This document shows, in pieces, positions 1 to 11,159 of a DNA stretch of 64,000 bases (positions are counted from its first letter, which is position 1; the number at the start of each line of letters is the position of its first letter). A program made the position numbers and the translations under genes. The notes under the pieces were generated by a model, which was given only the letters and a program-made list of their open reading frames with translations, did no database searches and was not told the DNA's origin. Location of the stretch: positions 1,457,879 to 1,521,878 of the forward strand of contig NW_006768773.1 in NCBI RefSeq assembly GCF_000204055.1, read 5' to 3'. Source of the DNA: Melampsora larici-populina 98AG31. Its lineage: Eukaryota; Basidiomycota; Pucciniomycetes; Pucciniales; Melampsoraceae.

Positions 1-1043
1 AATCCAAGCGTTGCAACTCGCCTTGTGTTGCTAGCTCAGCCTAATAAGATGCATGCGTTTTCATCAGATGGGCCATAAAGGTTTACAGTTGCAGTTGAAA
101 GTCTTACAGATTTTTGCGCATCCAACTTGAAGTCAATTGCATCAAGCCTAGCATCCAACACATTTACGGACTGGTTTTTACAGCACACATTGAGTGTAGT
201 TACCGCATCAGCAGCTCATATTTTCTCAAAGAATGAGAGTTGAAAACGTACCGAGGCCTGGTCACGAATCTGGGAGCTCGCCCCTTCAACATCATCACAC
301 AGCTGAGCAACGCTTCCTTTCATGCTGGCCAGCTGGCTTTCAAGATCTGTGAGTGAGTTGAGCCGATCTTCCAGTTTTTTCTCCTGCTCATTCAAAACAA
401 ACGTCGTGATATCATGAGCATGCGACATGGCGTGATGGATTTCACGAATACACGCAACTATACCAGTATTGTGAATCTGTTCCCGTAACGCAATGGGACT
501 TCTTAATAACTCGGAAAACTTCTCCTCGTGCGAGCTGAACAAGTTACGAAGACTCTGTACCAGTGACATCGGAAATTTCAAATCAACAATGGCTCAGGCC
601 GGTTGAAGACGCAGGTTGTTAAAGTGATACTGACTGTGACTTCCGTTCTGTCAGGCTGAAAAATACAACATCGCTCCGTAAACAACGGGAAGAAGAAGGT
701 GATAGGGTATTGCTTTCATGAGGACAGACCAATGATTCAAGATGAGCTTTGTGTTGCATATATGACATTTCAAATTTGGCCTAGTGATCAATCAATGTGA
801 AGTTATTTATGGATATCATCAAGGAAGCCGCCAAACGAGATACAAATTGCTTACTTCTAAGTCAACAATACTTTGTCGTATAGCCTCTGTACTCTCGTGG
901 ACGTCTTGAATATTGCCAACCATAACCTACAAAGCATGTTTGTCAGATTGACTCAAGCGCATCAATTTCAAGCCAATCGACTTGCTCACCTTGAGATCGT
1001 TTAGTAGAGAATTAAGCTTCATCACATCATTTGAGCTTGCCAT
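1..1043 (-). CDS. Coiled-coil protein, 3' end beyond window edge
   Basis: Not a recognised family. The model is complement(join(<1..40, 108..170, 252..554, 730..780, 855..926, 990..1043)). Every intron is GT-AG and phase 0, and the frame stays open to the window edge. The start is the ATG at 1043 (MASSNDVMK). The chain is almost entirely amphipathic helix rich in Leu, Gln, Glu and Ser, with heptad-like Leu spacing throughout and no membrane segment, so it is probably a cytosolic or nuclear coiled-coil scaffold. The 175-nt intron at 555-729 is longer than the others and could hide a small extra exon. The C-terminus is cut by the window. It is of the same general type as the coiled-coil gene at 26194-27362, but I see no clear sequence match between them. 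Confidence 0.6.
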
Positions 1044-1760
1044 GCCGAATTTAGAATTTGAACGTAGAAGAGTGCACTTAGATCTGAAGGATATCGCGGG
1101 CAAATATAACAGAGATCGAAATCGTAATGAATTATATTGTGGAATTGAAAAATGTAAGATCTTACGGAGGAAGTTGATTGATCTGGGATCTGGGGATGGC
1201 TTTAACGGTGGAATAAATCTAGATGCGTGTACCTTGAGCTGCGCAGAAAGCCCTTTGTTCTGAACTCAACATCACCCTTATGCAGCATCAAAGGAAGACG
1301 CCGAAGGGAATTTGAATCTAGGCCGACTCTGCATACTGGATGCTTCAGCTTAGGTAGTTCAGGGGCTTTGTTAAGCTAATCAGGGGGGGCACCTAAGTTT
1401 TAACCACCAACACTCACGCGGACAAAGAAGCACTTAGCTTAACAAAGCCCCATTTGCGCGTCCGCGTCCGCGTGTTAAGCTAAAAGATCAAGCACCCTGC
1501 TCACTATTAACTAAGCGCCTTTACCAACTCTTCGATTCAGCTTCGTCTTTGTCTTTCTCAGCTCAAGAGAAATATTGAGCCGAATGATGAGCAGTAATAG
1601 TACTCCTCGCTGGTGTACTCCTTGCTAATTTACATCAACGGTTACGCGGGAGTAGATAAATGCGCGGTGGCACATTGGCTGTCATCTTGATTCTGAGAAG
1701 CCTCTACCACAAATTCACCTTAAATATATAGTTTCCTGGGCAAGACTCGTCGCCGCTATC
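1044..1760. other. Intergenic, divergent promoter region
   Basis: Lies between the divergent genes at 1-1043 and 1761-2404. It holds the 90-bp inverted-repeat element at 1362-1451 and short repeats of a CGCGTCCG type at 1457-1473. A forward ORF at 982-1263 overlaps the first exon and promoter of the minus-strand gene and is treated as a shadow. Confidence 0.6.
1362..1451. repeat. 90-bp element with perfect 17-bp terminal inverted repeats
   Basis: GGGGCTTTGTTAAGCTA at 1362-1378 is repeated exactly in inverse orientation at 1435-1451. The element is the size of a very short MITE or foldback. No clear target-site duplication is visible. The 56-bp interior carries no ORF. Confidence 0.6.
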
Positions 1761-2404
1761 ATGAATAAACCCAGCTCCTCCGGTGCTTTTCTCATTCAAG
1801 ATATCCTTCAAAAAATCCAAGATGTAGAGGTGGCATTCCAGTCGGAACACATCGTCGGTCAGTAATTCTCATATATTTTCAATGACTGTTTCCAAAAGCC
1901 AACACATCATTTGTTTTGATTCTTATTCAAGATGATATACCACAGCTGAGGTGCTCTAAAAACAACAAGAATTTTCGTGATCTCAATGCTGTAAAACATC
2001 AAGACTCAATTCCGTTTCTTGAAGCATTGCATGAATCAGTAATGTCTAATGGTAAGTAGACACTTTTTCAGTGGATCCACAAGCTTGTGTTATATCCCAC
2101 TCTGAAAAACTTGAATGTTATACCTAGAGAACCCAGTACCTTTGGACCATGTGAATACAACTTGTCAAACCACTCAGTCTTCTCTTCTCAAAAGCTGCAC
2201 AAAAGAAAACCAACACCCTGGTAAGCTATTCCAGAAGCTTTGGATTGATGGGTGGAAAGCTAGCTGATATCTGCTTCAGTTAACTCTAGTTTTTTTATGA
2301 TTCCACTACTTATTTTGCTTATTGGTATAACTATATTCGCTTACCATCAGCTTACCACTCCGTGGGAATTTGAACAAATAGGTATTTATATTGATATGAT
2401 CTAG
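1761..2404 (+). CDS. Small single-pass membrane protein, hypothetical
   Basis: Four exons (1761..1857, 1932..2051, 2128..2220, 2280..2404) join in frame through phase-1 GT-AG introns to give 144 aa. The start is the ATG at 1761 (MNKPSSSGAF). Residues 1 to about 105 are polar and Ser/Gln/Asn-rich. A single hydrophobic helix follows (FFMIPLLILLIGITIF) with a short tail containing TTPWEF. No family was recognised. The order of a disordered N-terminal region, one TM helix and a Pro-Trp just after it recalls the gene at 44203-45746, so this could be a truncated relative, but that is inference. GAACAAATAG before GTATTT could also be a further splice donor, which would extend the protein. Confidence 0.5.
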
Positions 2405-2873
2405 TTGTCTGGTCAAAGGAAATTATATAGGTCTCAGGGGCGTCATATTCTATTAAATTCTTGCTAAAGTGGATTGCAATCTCTGAGGTGGTGTTCCCTA
2501 GGTTCACATTTCAATATTGATGAGTCGACTCAAATGCCACTGTATTTACGTTTTTCTTGGGTATATCCATACATAAGATATGTTGTCACCGCTAAGACTA
2601 CAAGTTAAGTGTAATGGCCTGACTTGCATTTAAGAAATCTTTATAACATGAAATTATTCAGAATCCGGATTCTCAAGAATTGTTTTGCGCTAGAATTTCC
2701 TCAAATGAAAAGTATATTTCTAAGAACAAATGGTGCCTAGTATAACAAAGTGTTTCGATGAGAACGCGAAACCCATAACTCAAATGAAGTAGGTTACCGC
2801 ATATAAAGCTATCAAAAGAGTTTGAAACAAGGATACGCAGAAGTGACCCGGTGCAATCATCTGGAACCAATCT
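2405..2873. other. Intergenic, nothing recognised
   Basis: AT-rich sequence between the stop of the small membrane-protein gene and the 3' end of the minus-strand gene at 2874. Only overlapping short ORFs are present, with no motif. Confidence 0.5.
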
Positions 2874-3585
2874 TCAAAACGGTTGCGGCAAACAACACAT
2901 GCACCTTCCCAGGCCGCCGGAATTCGTGAGTGCCAGTTTGAAAGGTCGCATATGGGTGAAATTCCAGCGTCGGGGAATCTTTCGCAAGTCCAAATGACCG
3001 ATAGAGCCAGTACCACCAGGCACTAAAGCGCCAGAGACCAAGGCCGAAACTCTTGAGTTGGCTAGCAAATGCAAAAAGAGTTTGAAACATTCAAGATTTG
3101 TAATAAAAACATGATAAGATATTTGACTCACCGCCAAACTCTGCTCTCTTCAGCTCACATAGACAAGATTGTGAGGATGCCCCGTTGTAATTGTGACGGC
3201 TTAGACATCGGTGACAGTTCCTGGTCAGGTTGGCATCGGCTATTAGGAATACGTTGACAGGTCCAAGTCAATACAAGCCGCTTCTTGAGAATTTAGACAT
3301 GAATTGTCTCACCACTAGGTACAGAACCTGAAGCATGCATGGATGGAGCTCTCCCTACCAGAATTGTACGAGCTGAAAGGCGAAACAGAGAGGTAAGCAT
3401 GTGGGTCATTGGATGAAAATTTTCTCTCAGAGCCCTGTCGTAAAGAACTCACAGTTTCGTGGGGGGTCAAGGCACATAGGAAGGCTCTTTCCATCTTGGA
3501 AGCCTGGCTTCGTGTTCAAACTGGTCTCACCCGACTGGGCGATGGCTGCTTTAGATGATCCCGTTTTTCCATTCTTGTTGCTCAT
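2874..3585 (-). CDS. Hypothetical 162-aa protein
   Basis: Four exons, complement(join(2874..3061, 3132..3239, 3313..3372, 3453..3585)), give a 162-aa frame whose introns are all phase 1 with GT-AG ends. The start is the ATG at 3585 (MSNKNGKTG). The protein is basic and Ser/Gly-rich. It has two cysteine groups: NCHRCLSRH with a downstream SCLC in the middle, and CMCC near the C-terminus, which could bind metal. No family was recognised. The acceptor of the last exon is uncertain because two alternative frames are also open there, so the C-terminal 60 residues are the weakest part. Confidence 0.4.
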
Positions 3586-5417
3586 TGTGATTCGTGTTCG
3601 TGAATAGATGGTGATACAGTTGAGTGACGCGATTTGGGCCCAGTCAGTGAGTGTTTCTCCCCCTTTGATACAGAACTTCATATCATCCCAGCTGCAAATC
3701 TTCCGGGCAAAAAACACCTACGTTTTGTCCGGTGAAATAAAACTTAACTAAGTCCAAACTTTCACAGGGTTAATAGATAACAAGTCATCATCAGGGATCT
3801 CCGAGTAATCCCGTGTTTCTCACTTGCTCTTACAATCCTGTGTTGGAAAAAATTGCGTCAAGTGCTTGCTTCTTCAAACCTACATAAGTTGCGAGGATGA
3901 AGGACTTGGTTCAGTTTGCTGTTTCTTGTCTATCTTCCATATTTTTCAAGTCAAAATGTATGATTAAGCCGTGAACCATTGACTGAATCGTCCAATTCAC
4001 TGATGATATCCACCGCGTCAGAATGAGTCTTCAATGGTATGAACAGGATGAGCATGTGAGGTGATGAGTTTTGAAGAACTTTCTGTTTCTTGATTTCTTG
4101 ATTTCTTGAGTTAAGTTTGCTTCTGCTTCAACGTTGTCCATCTTTCCTTTTATTTCTTGATGTTTACTGTCTGTTTAGTACAGGTATGATATCATAGGGC
4201 GCGAAGATAAATTCAAAGATATACAAATATATCAAAAAACAGAACGACTAGGCAAAGTCTTAAAAGAAAGTCATATGTAGGCTGTTTACTTACCACTTTT
4301 TCGCATCCAAGTCCCATTGTGTTCACAATCGTCCAATTCCATTTGTCCGGTTTTATCGTCTTTTTCACGCCCACCCACCCCTGCTCCCGGGTTTGTTCTT
4401 TCAATTTGTGTTTTGTTCCGTTTAGCGCTAGTATATTTTTTAAAAACAAAGCAAAGGAGTTTAAGTTTAATTTCTTCTATTGTTGTGGTTTTACTCTGGT
4501 TCTTTGCGTGTTTAATTTATTTTTTGTTTTGTCTCTAGTTTTTTTTTTTGTTTTCATCTTTCAATTGTTTGGCTGAGTTATCAAGATTATGTTTTCTATT
4601 TTCTTTGTCTGGTGTGTAGTAGTAGTCTTTTTCAAAAGAAATTAAGTACTAGTAGTCTCGAAAACTGAATGGATTGATTACGTTCACATCACGAAGTGAT
4701 TTTTATATAATTAGGTTGTACAAGTAAAACTTTTGTTATACTCAAAGCTAAAAGAATCGTTGTCTGAAGGAAGAAGCACTGAAGCTTTGGTTTTTTGACA
4801 CCTTATGGTCATCTCACAGGAAAAGGTTATACCAACACTGATATGTTTGTAGTTCGGAGGGCTTGAAAAGGCCCTGCCCGCTCAAAGAATGCATTTCTTG
4901 ACTATTCTTTACGTGAGGCGTATCTAAACGTACAAACAGTGCCGCCAACCCACCCTGTGTCTCTCAGTTTCGATGTTCCCCATTTCCTCTGCTCCCTCGA
5001 CTGTTTTTGTTCTTGGTGCCATTACTTCTGGGGAGTTTTTTCTCTCATAGCTATCTCTTTATCTTGTGGTCTCAAGTTGTCAGAAACATTGACTTTCCAA
5101 GATAATCCGTACAAAATAAAAGCTAAAATTCAAATTCAAAACAGATGATGGAGACTCAATGAATTTTCATCGCTTTACAATTTATAATACATGACTTCAG
5201 GTGTGACATGAAAACGTAAAATTCTAGAAGTTGAAGAATTGTGAATGTGAGGATATGTTTGGTTGCTAACTTGCGACTTTCGAGATACCACTGATATTGG
5301 TGCCTTCTTCATTCGTAATCAAGTGAGTTACGACTTGTTGTAGCATATGTTGAAGGGAGCTTATTCTGTACATAATGTTGCACATATAAGAATTCTATGT
5401 CAGATTTGCATGCACTC
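3586..5417. other. Intergenic, pyrimidine-rich tracts
   Basis: No convincing gene. The stretch at about 4330-4620 is strongly T-rich on the plus strand and produces overlapping Phe/Leu-rich ORFs in two frames, which is typical of low complexity rather than coding. No inverted repeat was noticed. Confidence 0.5.
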
Positions 5418-5861
5418 TCATACTCTACGAGTCAGGCTGGCTAGCAGAAGAGACAGACCTTCGTTGACCAGGGCACGCCAAAACTCTCCGCCTTCTCTTC
5501 GGATCGTGGACCACATGGGAAGTTGCCATACATAGCGTAGTATGACTGACCCTAATATTGCCCCCATCAGCCAATTCGTACCAAACGATAGTCGCTCACA
5601 AAATCCGTGTTTAGGCTGGAAGCCGAGAGGTTGAAAGATATCTTCTTTGGCGAAAGAGCAGATCTTGGATTGGTAATGATATGGCGCTTGAGATAGATGA
5701 TCATACCAGGAAGCATAGACCACATTTTGTGCGAGGTGAACCCAGAACGTTATGTTTCGACAAAGGCGGATGAAAGGGTCATACGCTTCAAAGACTATCC
5801 AAGCAGAGTATATGGGTAGCAGATGACGCAAGAGGCCACGGTAGATGGAAAAGCTGGCCAT
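5418..5861 (-). CDS. Hypothetical 147-aa ORF
   Basis: A single uninterrupted ATG-to-stop frame (MASFSIYRGL). It is aromatic-rich with two moderately hydrophobic stretches, near residues 1-25 and around GAILGSVILRYVW at about 98-110. No family was recognised. Open length in an AT-rich region is the main support. There is no neighbour in the same orientation and no obvious intron. It may be a real small membrane-associated protein or a chance ORF. Confidence 0.3.
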   Translation of the reverse strand: MASFSIYRGLLRHLLPIYSAWIVFEAYDPFIRLCRNITFWVHLAQNVVYASWYDHLSQAPYHYQSKICSFAKEDIFQPLGFQPKHGFCERLSFGTNWLMGAILGSVILRYVWQLPMWSTIRREGGEFWRALVNEGLSLLLASLTRRV

Positions 5862-7475
5862 GATATGTTAGGTAGGTTTATGTGGAAACTTGGGTTTGGG
5901 GAAGAGGAAATTGATTGATACTATCGATTGATACCATTTGAGTAGAACTTAAATACCCGTCCTTCGAGCACAAGAACCACTGCGCCTGACTATGCTGTCT
6001 GTCTTTGGTACTTGCCCCGGGATGAGCGTACTGACCGAATGAACATTGATCAGTTAGTCCCTTTCATTGTTGGGTACGATTACTCAACTCTGAGTTACTG
6101 ATACTGACATAAGGATAAGCGGATACACAACGCTTCTGATTGGTGTTTTGTGAATGAAGTTTTGAGATCCGGAGCGTATGGTGCGGTGGAGCTAGGTACT
6201 TCTCAGGACTGGCCATGCGTGCATGGGGGGTATCAGGTCTCGACTTGTAGTTTTCAAATTTAACGTAAACTGACGCTGCAACACAAAAGTTTTGTATGGT
6301 CAAAACCGTAAAAATCAAATTGAAATTTTCAAGTTGGGACATCTTTGTAGGTGTTCCAACGTAAAAAGATATCAGTTTTATAGAGAAAGAAATCTAACCA
6401 AAAGCTCTCCGGTTTTTAGAGATACATGGCAATCTTCGACCTTCAAACCCCTTCACTCTGGGTGTGAAGTGTTGAATTTTACGGCTGCACTTAACGTCTT
6501 AATAACGCTATGCCCCGGTCATATGGATGGGCGGCGGCCTGTACGGATAGAAGACCGAGAGCTTGTTTGTTTGCCCAGTTCAGGGGTCAGGGCAGGTCAG
6601 AACATCGAGACGTGCCTCGTTAGGCTTCGTTTTGCTAATTTCCCTTCAACAAAACCTTTTACGCTGCTCATCCGGCGTAAGATGTAAGTTCACGCACCCC
6701 AGAACGATATAATAGAAATCACAAGAACACAAACAAAACACTCTCCATTCATTTCATCAGCCTAACAAGCCTTTACGCGCAGTGCTTCATCCGAAAAAAA
6801 CTAACCCTTGAAGGCTTCATCTTGCATTCTATGAATGTTCCCCACTGATCCATTGTTGCATCCCTTCTACGAGTTTTCTACGAATGTGGCCACCAAAAAC
6901 CCCAACACAAAAGGAACTTAATTATACGGTGTGTTCAATCTCAGCGTATATATCAAAGTGGGTATACTATTTTAACTCCGCACTCGATCTACTATCCTAG
7001 TTCGCTGAGTCTGAAGGGATTTTCCATTGTCAAATATCTCAAGCTGTTTCAATGGCCCGCTTCAATCTATGGTTTGGGCATATGGAAGATTTTCACCTGA
7101 ATCGGCTCGTGCCCCGCGGCAAGTCAAACACCATTGCACGCGTCGACAAAAGCAGCATCTCAGAAGATGGCCCCTTTGTACGTCATCATCATTGATTATC
7201 ACGAGAAATCGCTTGAATTGTACATAGGCTTGATGTTCAGGAGTTTTGGAGAGTTTTCAATCGTAATCAAGCAAAAAAAGAAAGGCGCCCGTGTTACACA
7301 CTTCTCGGGTGCCCAACTCATGCTATACGCGTGTCATACGTTTGGGCCAATTTTCACGAAAAACCTCATATATCAGCCCTTCAGTGTGAGATATGTCCAT
7401 CCACCTTCTAAATTGTTTCGTCTCAACCTTTACAGTACATCGGCTGGCCGAATTCTACCGCTTTTTGGTGCTCTT
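5862..7475. other. Intergenic, nothing recognised
   Basis: Short ORFs in several frames without family motifs, coherent splice structure or strong repeats. Confidence 0.45.
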
Positions 7476-7860
7476 TGTTATAGATTTTTCATTATTCCCT
7501 GTTGATCCAGGCCCAATTTTTTCTTGTTCATATACTTAAATCCCTAGGAAGCTACACCACTGTAAGATCATATCCAATTGACCTTCAATCTTCATCTCTC
7601 CTCTTCGCGTTGCATTGGCTGACCGCATTTCATCTCTTTTTTACCTGTTATAGATTTCTCATTATTCCCTGTTGATCCAGGCCGTATATCTCCTTGTTCA
7701 TATCCTCAAATCCCAGCGTAGCTGCAGTGTAAGATCGTATCCATTTGACCTTTAATCTTAGTGTCTCCTCTCTGTGCATCGGCTGACCGTACTGTGTCTC
7801 TTTTTTGGTCTCATTTGTTATAAATTTTTCACCGCTGCCTGTTAATTCAGACCACGCCTT
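7476..7860. repeat. About 170-bp tandem repeat, three diverged copies
   Basis: The sequence TGTTATAGATTTTTCATTAT, followed by a CCCTGTTGATCCAGGCC-like block, starts near 7476, recurs near 7646 (one mismatch in the first 20 bases) and again more diverged near 7817. The copies continue in register with ...CTTGTTCATAT..., ...GTAAGATC...ATCC... and ...GGCTGACCG.... The array ends just before the ATGs of the gene at 7876-8535, so it is its upstream region. Confidence 0.75.
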
Positions 7861-7875
7861 TATATCATTGCTACT

Positions 7876-8535
7876 ATGAGCCTCACTATCAATGGCGATG
7901 TCGTTGGAGACCTTGTATTCACTGGAACAAACCACCAAATTGTTGGAAATCACCCTGCTCGGATCCTTCGAAGACGTCCAATGGTCCAGCCAGCTCGAAT
8001 ACTTAGAAGACGCCAAGTCCCCCAGCCGCCTCTCCCTGGCCCTGTTCGGGTACTTCGAAGGCGACAAGTCCTTCAGCCTGTACGTGCCCCTCAACCTGCT
8101 CGAGAACTTCGGAGACGCCCAGTCCCTCAGCCGGACCATCATCAGCCTGTTCAGGCACTCCGAGGACGCCAAGTCCACCAGCCTGTACGAGCACGTCAAA
8201 GACGCCAGCTTGGGGGCATTGTTCCGCGTGAAGTGCGAGATCCCAGACTCCTTCGAGCTCGAAACTTAAAGCGTTACAGTTGCTTCTCGCTCCCCTCCCA
8301 CCAGGAGGATCCGATCTTTTGGGACAAAGTCTTCAAGTTACCACCTGAGTTCCTTCAATACATTTCGCCGACTTGTAACCTCCGCGCTCATTTAACCACA
8401 CGACGAGTCCTTCGGGACATTATCCTATATTTCATTCCGGGCTATGAATTGCCCCTCGATGCACGGAAGTCCGAACTCATCAAGACCTTTCAAGATCTTG
8501 TGATCTGCCAGTATGGGAAGGTGTACGGGTTCTAA
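7876..8535 (+). CDS. GC-rich repeat protein with HeH/LEM-like C-terminus; frame uncertain
   Basis: Two models compete. Model A is one 219-aa ORF from the ATG at 7876, with Arg/Pro/Gln-rich repeats of an ARxLRRR type. Model B starts at the ATG at 7892 and splices 7892..8227 to 8305..8535 (GT-AG, phase 0, 188 aa). In model B the repeat region reads as F/L-E/G-D-A-K/Q-S units every 12-18 residues, and almost all third codon positions are C or G, which favours it. Both share the C-terminal 77 aa. There the segment LRDIILYF, then a short loop, then DARKSELIKTF resembles the HeH/LEM type of short DNA-binding helix-extended-helix (inference from shape). The minus strand is also open here. No full-length family was recognised. 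Confidence 0.45.
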   Translation: MSLTINGDVVGDLVFTGTNHQIVGNHPARILRRRPMVQPARILRRRQVPQPPLPGPVRVLRRRQVLQPVRAPQPARELRRRPVPQPDHHQPVQALRGRQVHQPVRARQRRQLGGIVPREVRDPRLLRARNLKRYSCFSLPSHQEDPIFWDKVFKLPPEFLQYISPTCNLRAHLTTRRVLRDIILYFIPGYELPLDARKSELIKTFQDLVICQYGKVYGF

Positions 8536-10493
8536 TATTGTAAGTCTTTTCCTTCCTGGATACCATGAATACAAAGGTCCCTCTACAGCCTCTATGCTCA
8601 TAATTTTGTGTTTGACGTTAAGCTTGGAAAGCAATTAGGATGTATGGGATTGCCCTCCGTTGGGATCAATTGGAAAGCTGTGTGACGTCTCAATAGTATG
8701 TTTATTATCTGATGACTACTCCATACCTTTTGGAGTGATGTTGTTATCAGCCTTGTACATCTTGTTCGTTGATCATGCTTCGCTTCTTATGTGCCTTCCT
8801 TCATTTACATTCACGATCCATATGTCTTGAAGATCATTATGTTTATGTCTGTGCCTCGTGTCTTATGTTTTTTAACCTGACATGTAGCTTCAAAGCTCCT
8901 TTTCATGTGTTGTTTCTTCCAAGATGTGGAATCTTATTCACAATACCCAGCGTGTTCAATTTGATTTGTTCATCACGGTTTTAGATGTTTTTGGGCTGTT
9001 TCACAATTGCCAAATATATGACAATTGAAACCTAGGCAACACTTGTATGTAATATGTTTGAAGCATCAATTGTTCCTCTTCATGTTCTGGAGGTGCTTCT
9101 TGGTTCCCTCAAATGTAAGACCTTGATCAAAAAACCTCTGTATATCACAATTGGTATAGTTGCTAGTCCCGGGAAGGGTCAAATCTCGGACCAAGCGGAA
9201 AAAAATCATAGCCGAGCCTCAAAACCCACACGATTTGGGAGCTGTGGATATTGTTTGAATCCTGGCCTCAGTGGCCATCAGAATATACAATCAGAGATTG
9301 AATAGCATAAATTCTTGTTTTACTTAGTTTTCACAGCTTCACAAATTGACCTCTGAGGGGTGCGATTCTTGATGAAAATCAAGATATAGATATGTTCTCG
9401 ATTGCTGGTAATATGAGAACTATCCAGACTAAAATTCAGAGAAATCATTGATCATTGGTAGAATTACAAAAGAAAAGGTAAGAAGAAATTATTTCAAGTT
9501 TGTGTCAGTTGCCGAGTGGAGTGGAACGACTCGAAGAGATGTGTAGAGTTGAGTTTTGGGGTTGGGGCCAGGTTGAAAGAAGCGTCGGATAGTTTCAAGA
9601 GGACAGGTTTTTCTGATGCTTTCGAAATTCGATTCAGAATCGGAGAGACGTGATAAATATTGACAATGAGAGGCCTGATCCGAATCATTAAATAGATTGA
9701 GCCAAGGCCTCGGTGGGTCAAATTTCACTCGGTTTCTTGGACGTTTAGCAGATTCATGTTGGGAATTTCGGTCCTCCTGGGCTTCGCTTTGGCGTGTTGG
9801 AGGCTTATCATAAGAAAATTAATCGTGATTCGTGTTCACAGCATGATACGGTCAAGGCGAGGTCTTTGATTGTGTGTTGTAAAGTTACGTGAATTTCATT
9901 TGGTCACCTTTGATTTTATGACACGAAAACCAAGAATCTTTTTTACCAAAGTTAACCAAGTCCCTCAAGAGCTGTACTGTCCAGCCTTTGAGCGAGGGAC
10001 TTGGTCAGGTTTGCTTTTTTACGGTCTTCCCCGTAGAATCATTGAACTTGACACAGCCCGACACCACCTCGTCTCACCCAGTACAAGCAAGACATGTGAC
10101 TTCTGTAGGAAAGTCTATTCCAATGCGTAATTTGATTATGTGTATTCTGTATGAATATTACCCTTTCTAAAGGTAGTCCCTGCTTCCCGTTTCGCCAAGT
10201 GTTGGTCCTTATAGAACCAGGGTGAAACTCATATACTGTCTGTTTCGTTGTCAGGTATGTACATGATGGTCTATGAGAAGCTGCGTTGAATGTGCGCGAT
10301 TTTACGTACTCCTAAAAAGGCTTGCCAACGCCTGATGTGGTGGCCATCCGTTCAAGCGAAAGGAGTTGGTGAATTGGATGGGGGAACAGATGCGTACTGA
10401 GGAAGTATGTACATACACTCGCGACCCTGGTCTTTGTTGATTTCTCATTCGGTTCTCAGCTGAATATCAGCGTTGTGATGGGGGTAATTGCCT
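8536..10493. other. Intergenic, nothing recognised
   Basis: Scattered short ORFs only. No transposase, polymerase or conserved motif was seen on either strand. Confidence 0.45.
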
Positions 10494-10805
10494 ATTGCGA
10501 CACAGGAAGCGAATCAAGGGACAGAAATTGTTTATGCCTGAGTACTAGCATGACAATGGCCTGACGTAGCCATCGCGATGTTGGTACTCGGTCATGAAAG
10601 ATGGCTGAGCGTCTCGGTTTTAGACCTGGGTGATGCAGGTCAACAGGATAATGAAACGACATTCTGATTGCTAATTGCAAAACAGGGTTTCAGGGATTCA
10701 AAGGACAAATAATTTTCTGGATGAGTACTAGCTCAGCCATCGCGATGTTGATGCTCGGCCAGAATAGATGAGAGGTTTCCCTTTTGGACCTGAGTGATCC
10801 AGGTC
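10494..10805. repeat. Two diverged direct repeats of about 180-bp period
   Basis: The blocks AGGAAGCGAATCAAGGGACA...TGAGTACTAGC...GCCATCGCGATGTTGGT...GACCTGGGTGATGCAGGTC (about 10494-10640) and the corresponding AGGGATTCAAAGGACA...GAGTACTAGC...GCCATCGCGATGTTGAT...GACCTGAGTGATCCAGGTC (about 10685-10805) align in the same order. Some 350 bp separates the second copy from the dioxygenase gene, so it may fall in that gene's promoter. Confidence 0.65.
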
Positions 10806-11159
10806 TAAAAGTTTACGAAGCAAATCGGGTTTTTTTCGTGATATTAGATAGAGAGTATTTCATTCGTGGAACGTTCTGCCCACCGTATTGTTTTTCTCTA
10901 CTCCTCCTATCCTATCTTAACACATCTGAATTCCAATTATCGATACTATCACTTCCTATCATCATCAATCATCATCTTATAAGCCATAACTCAATTCAAC
11001 TCTCCATTCGTGTACACAAAGAGCAGCCTAGGCACATTTTCCGCTATTCCGAATTCTCTCTGTCTGTATCTCCCTCAACCTGCCTGCTTCGAACTTTGAG
11101 TTCATCTCGACGCATAACCCTGAAGCTACAGGTTGAGCAGGTACTTCAGTGCTGAAATA

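Noticed and set aside
4317..4576. Overlapping Phe/Leu-rich forward ORFs
   Set aside because: They arise from a T-rich tract open in two frames; no start context, motif or splice structure supports coding.
8003..8194. Gly/Val/Glu repeat ORF on the minus strand
   Set aside because: It is the mirror of the GC-rich minisatellite; the forward frame with C/G third positions is the better candidate.
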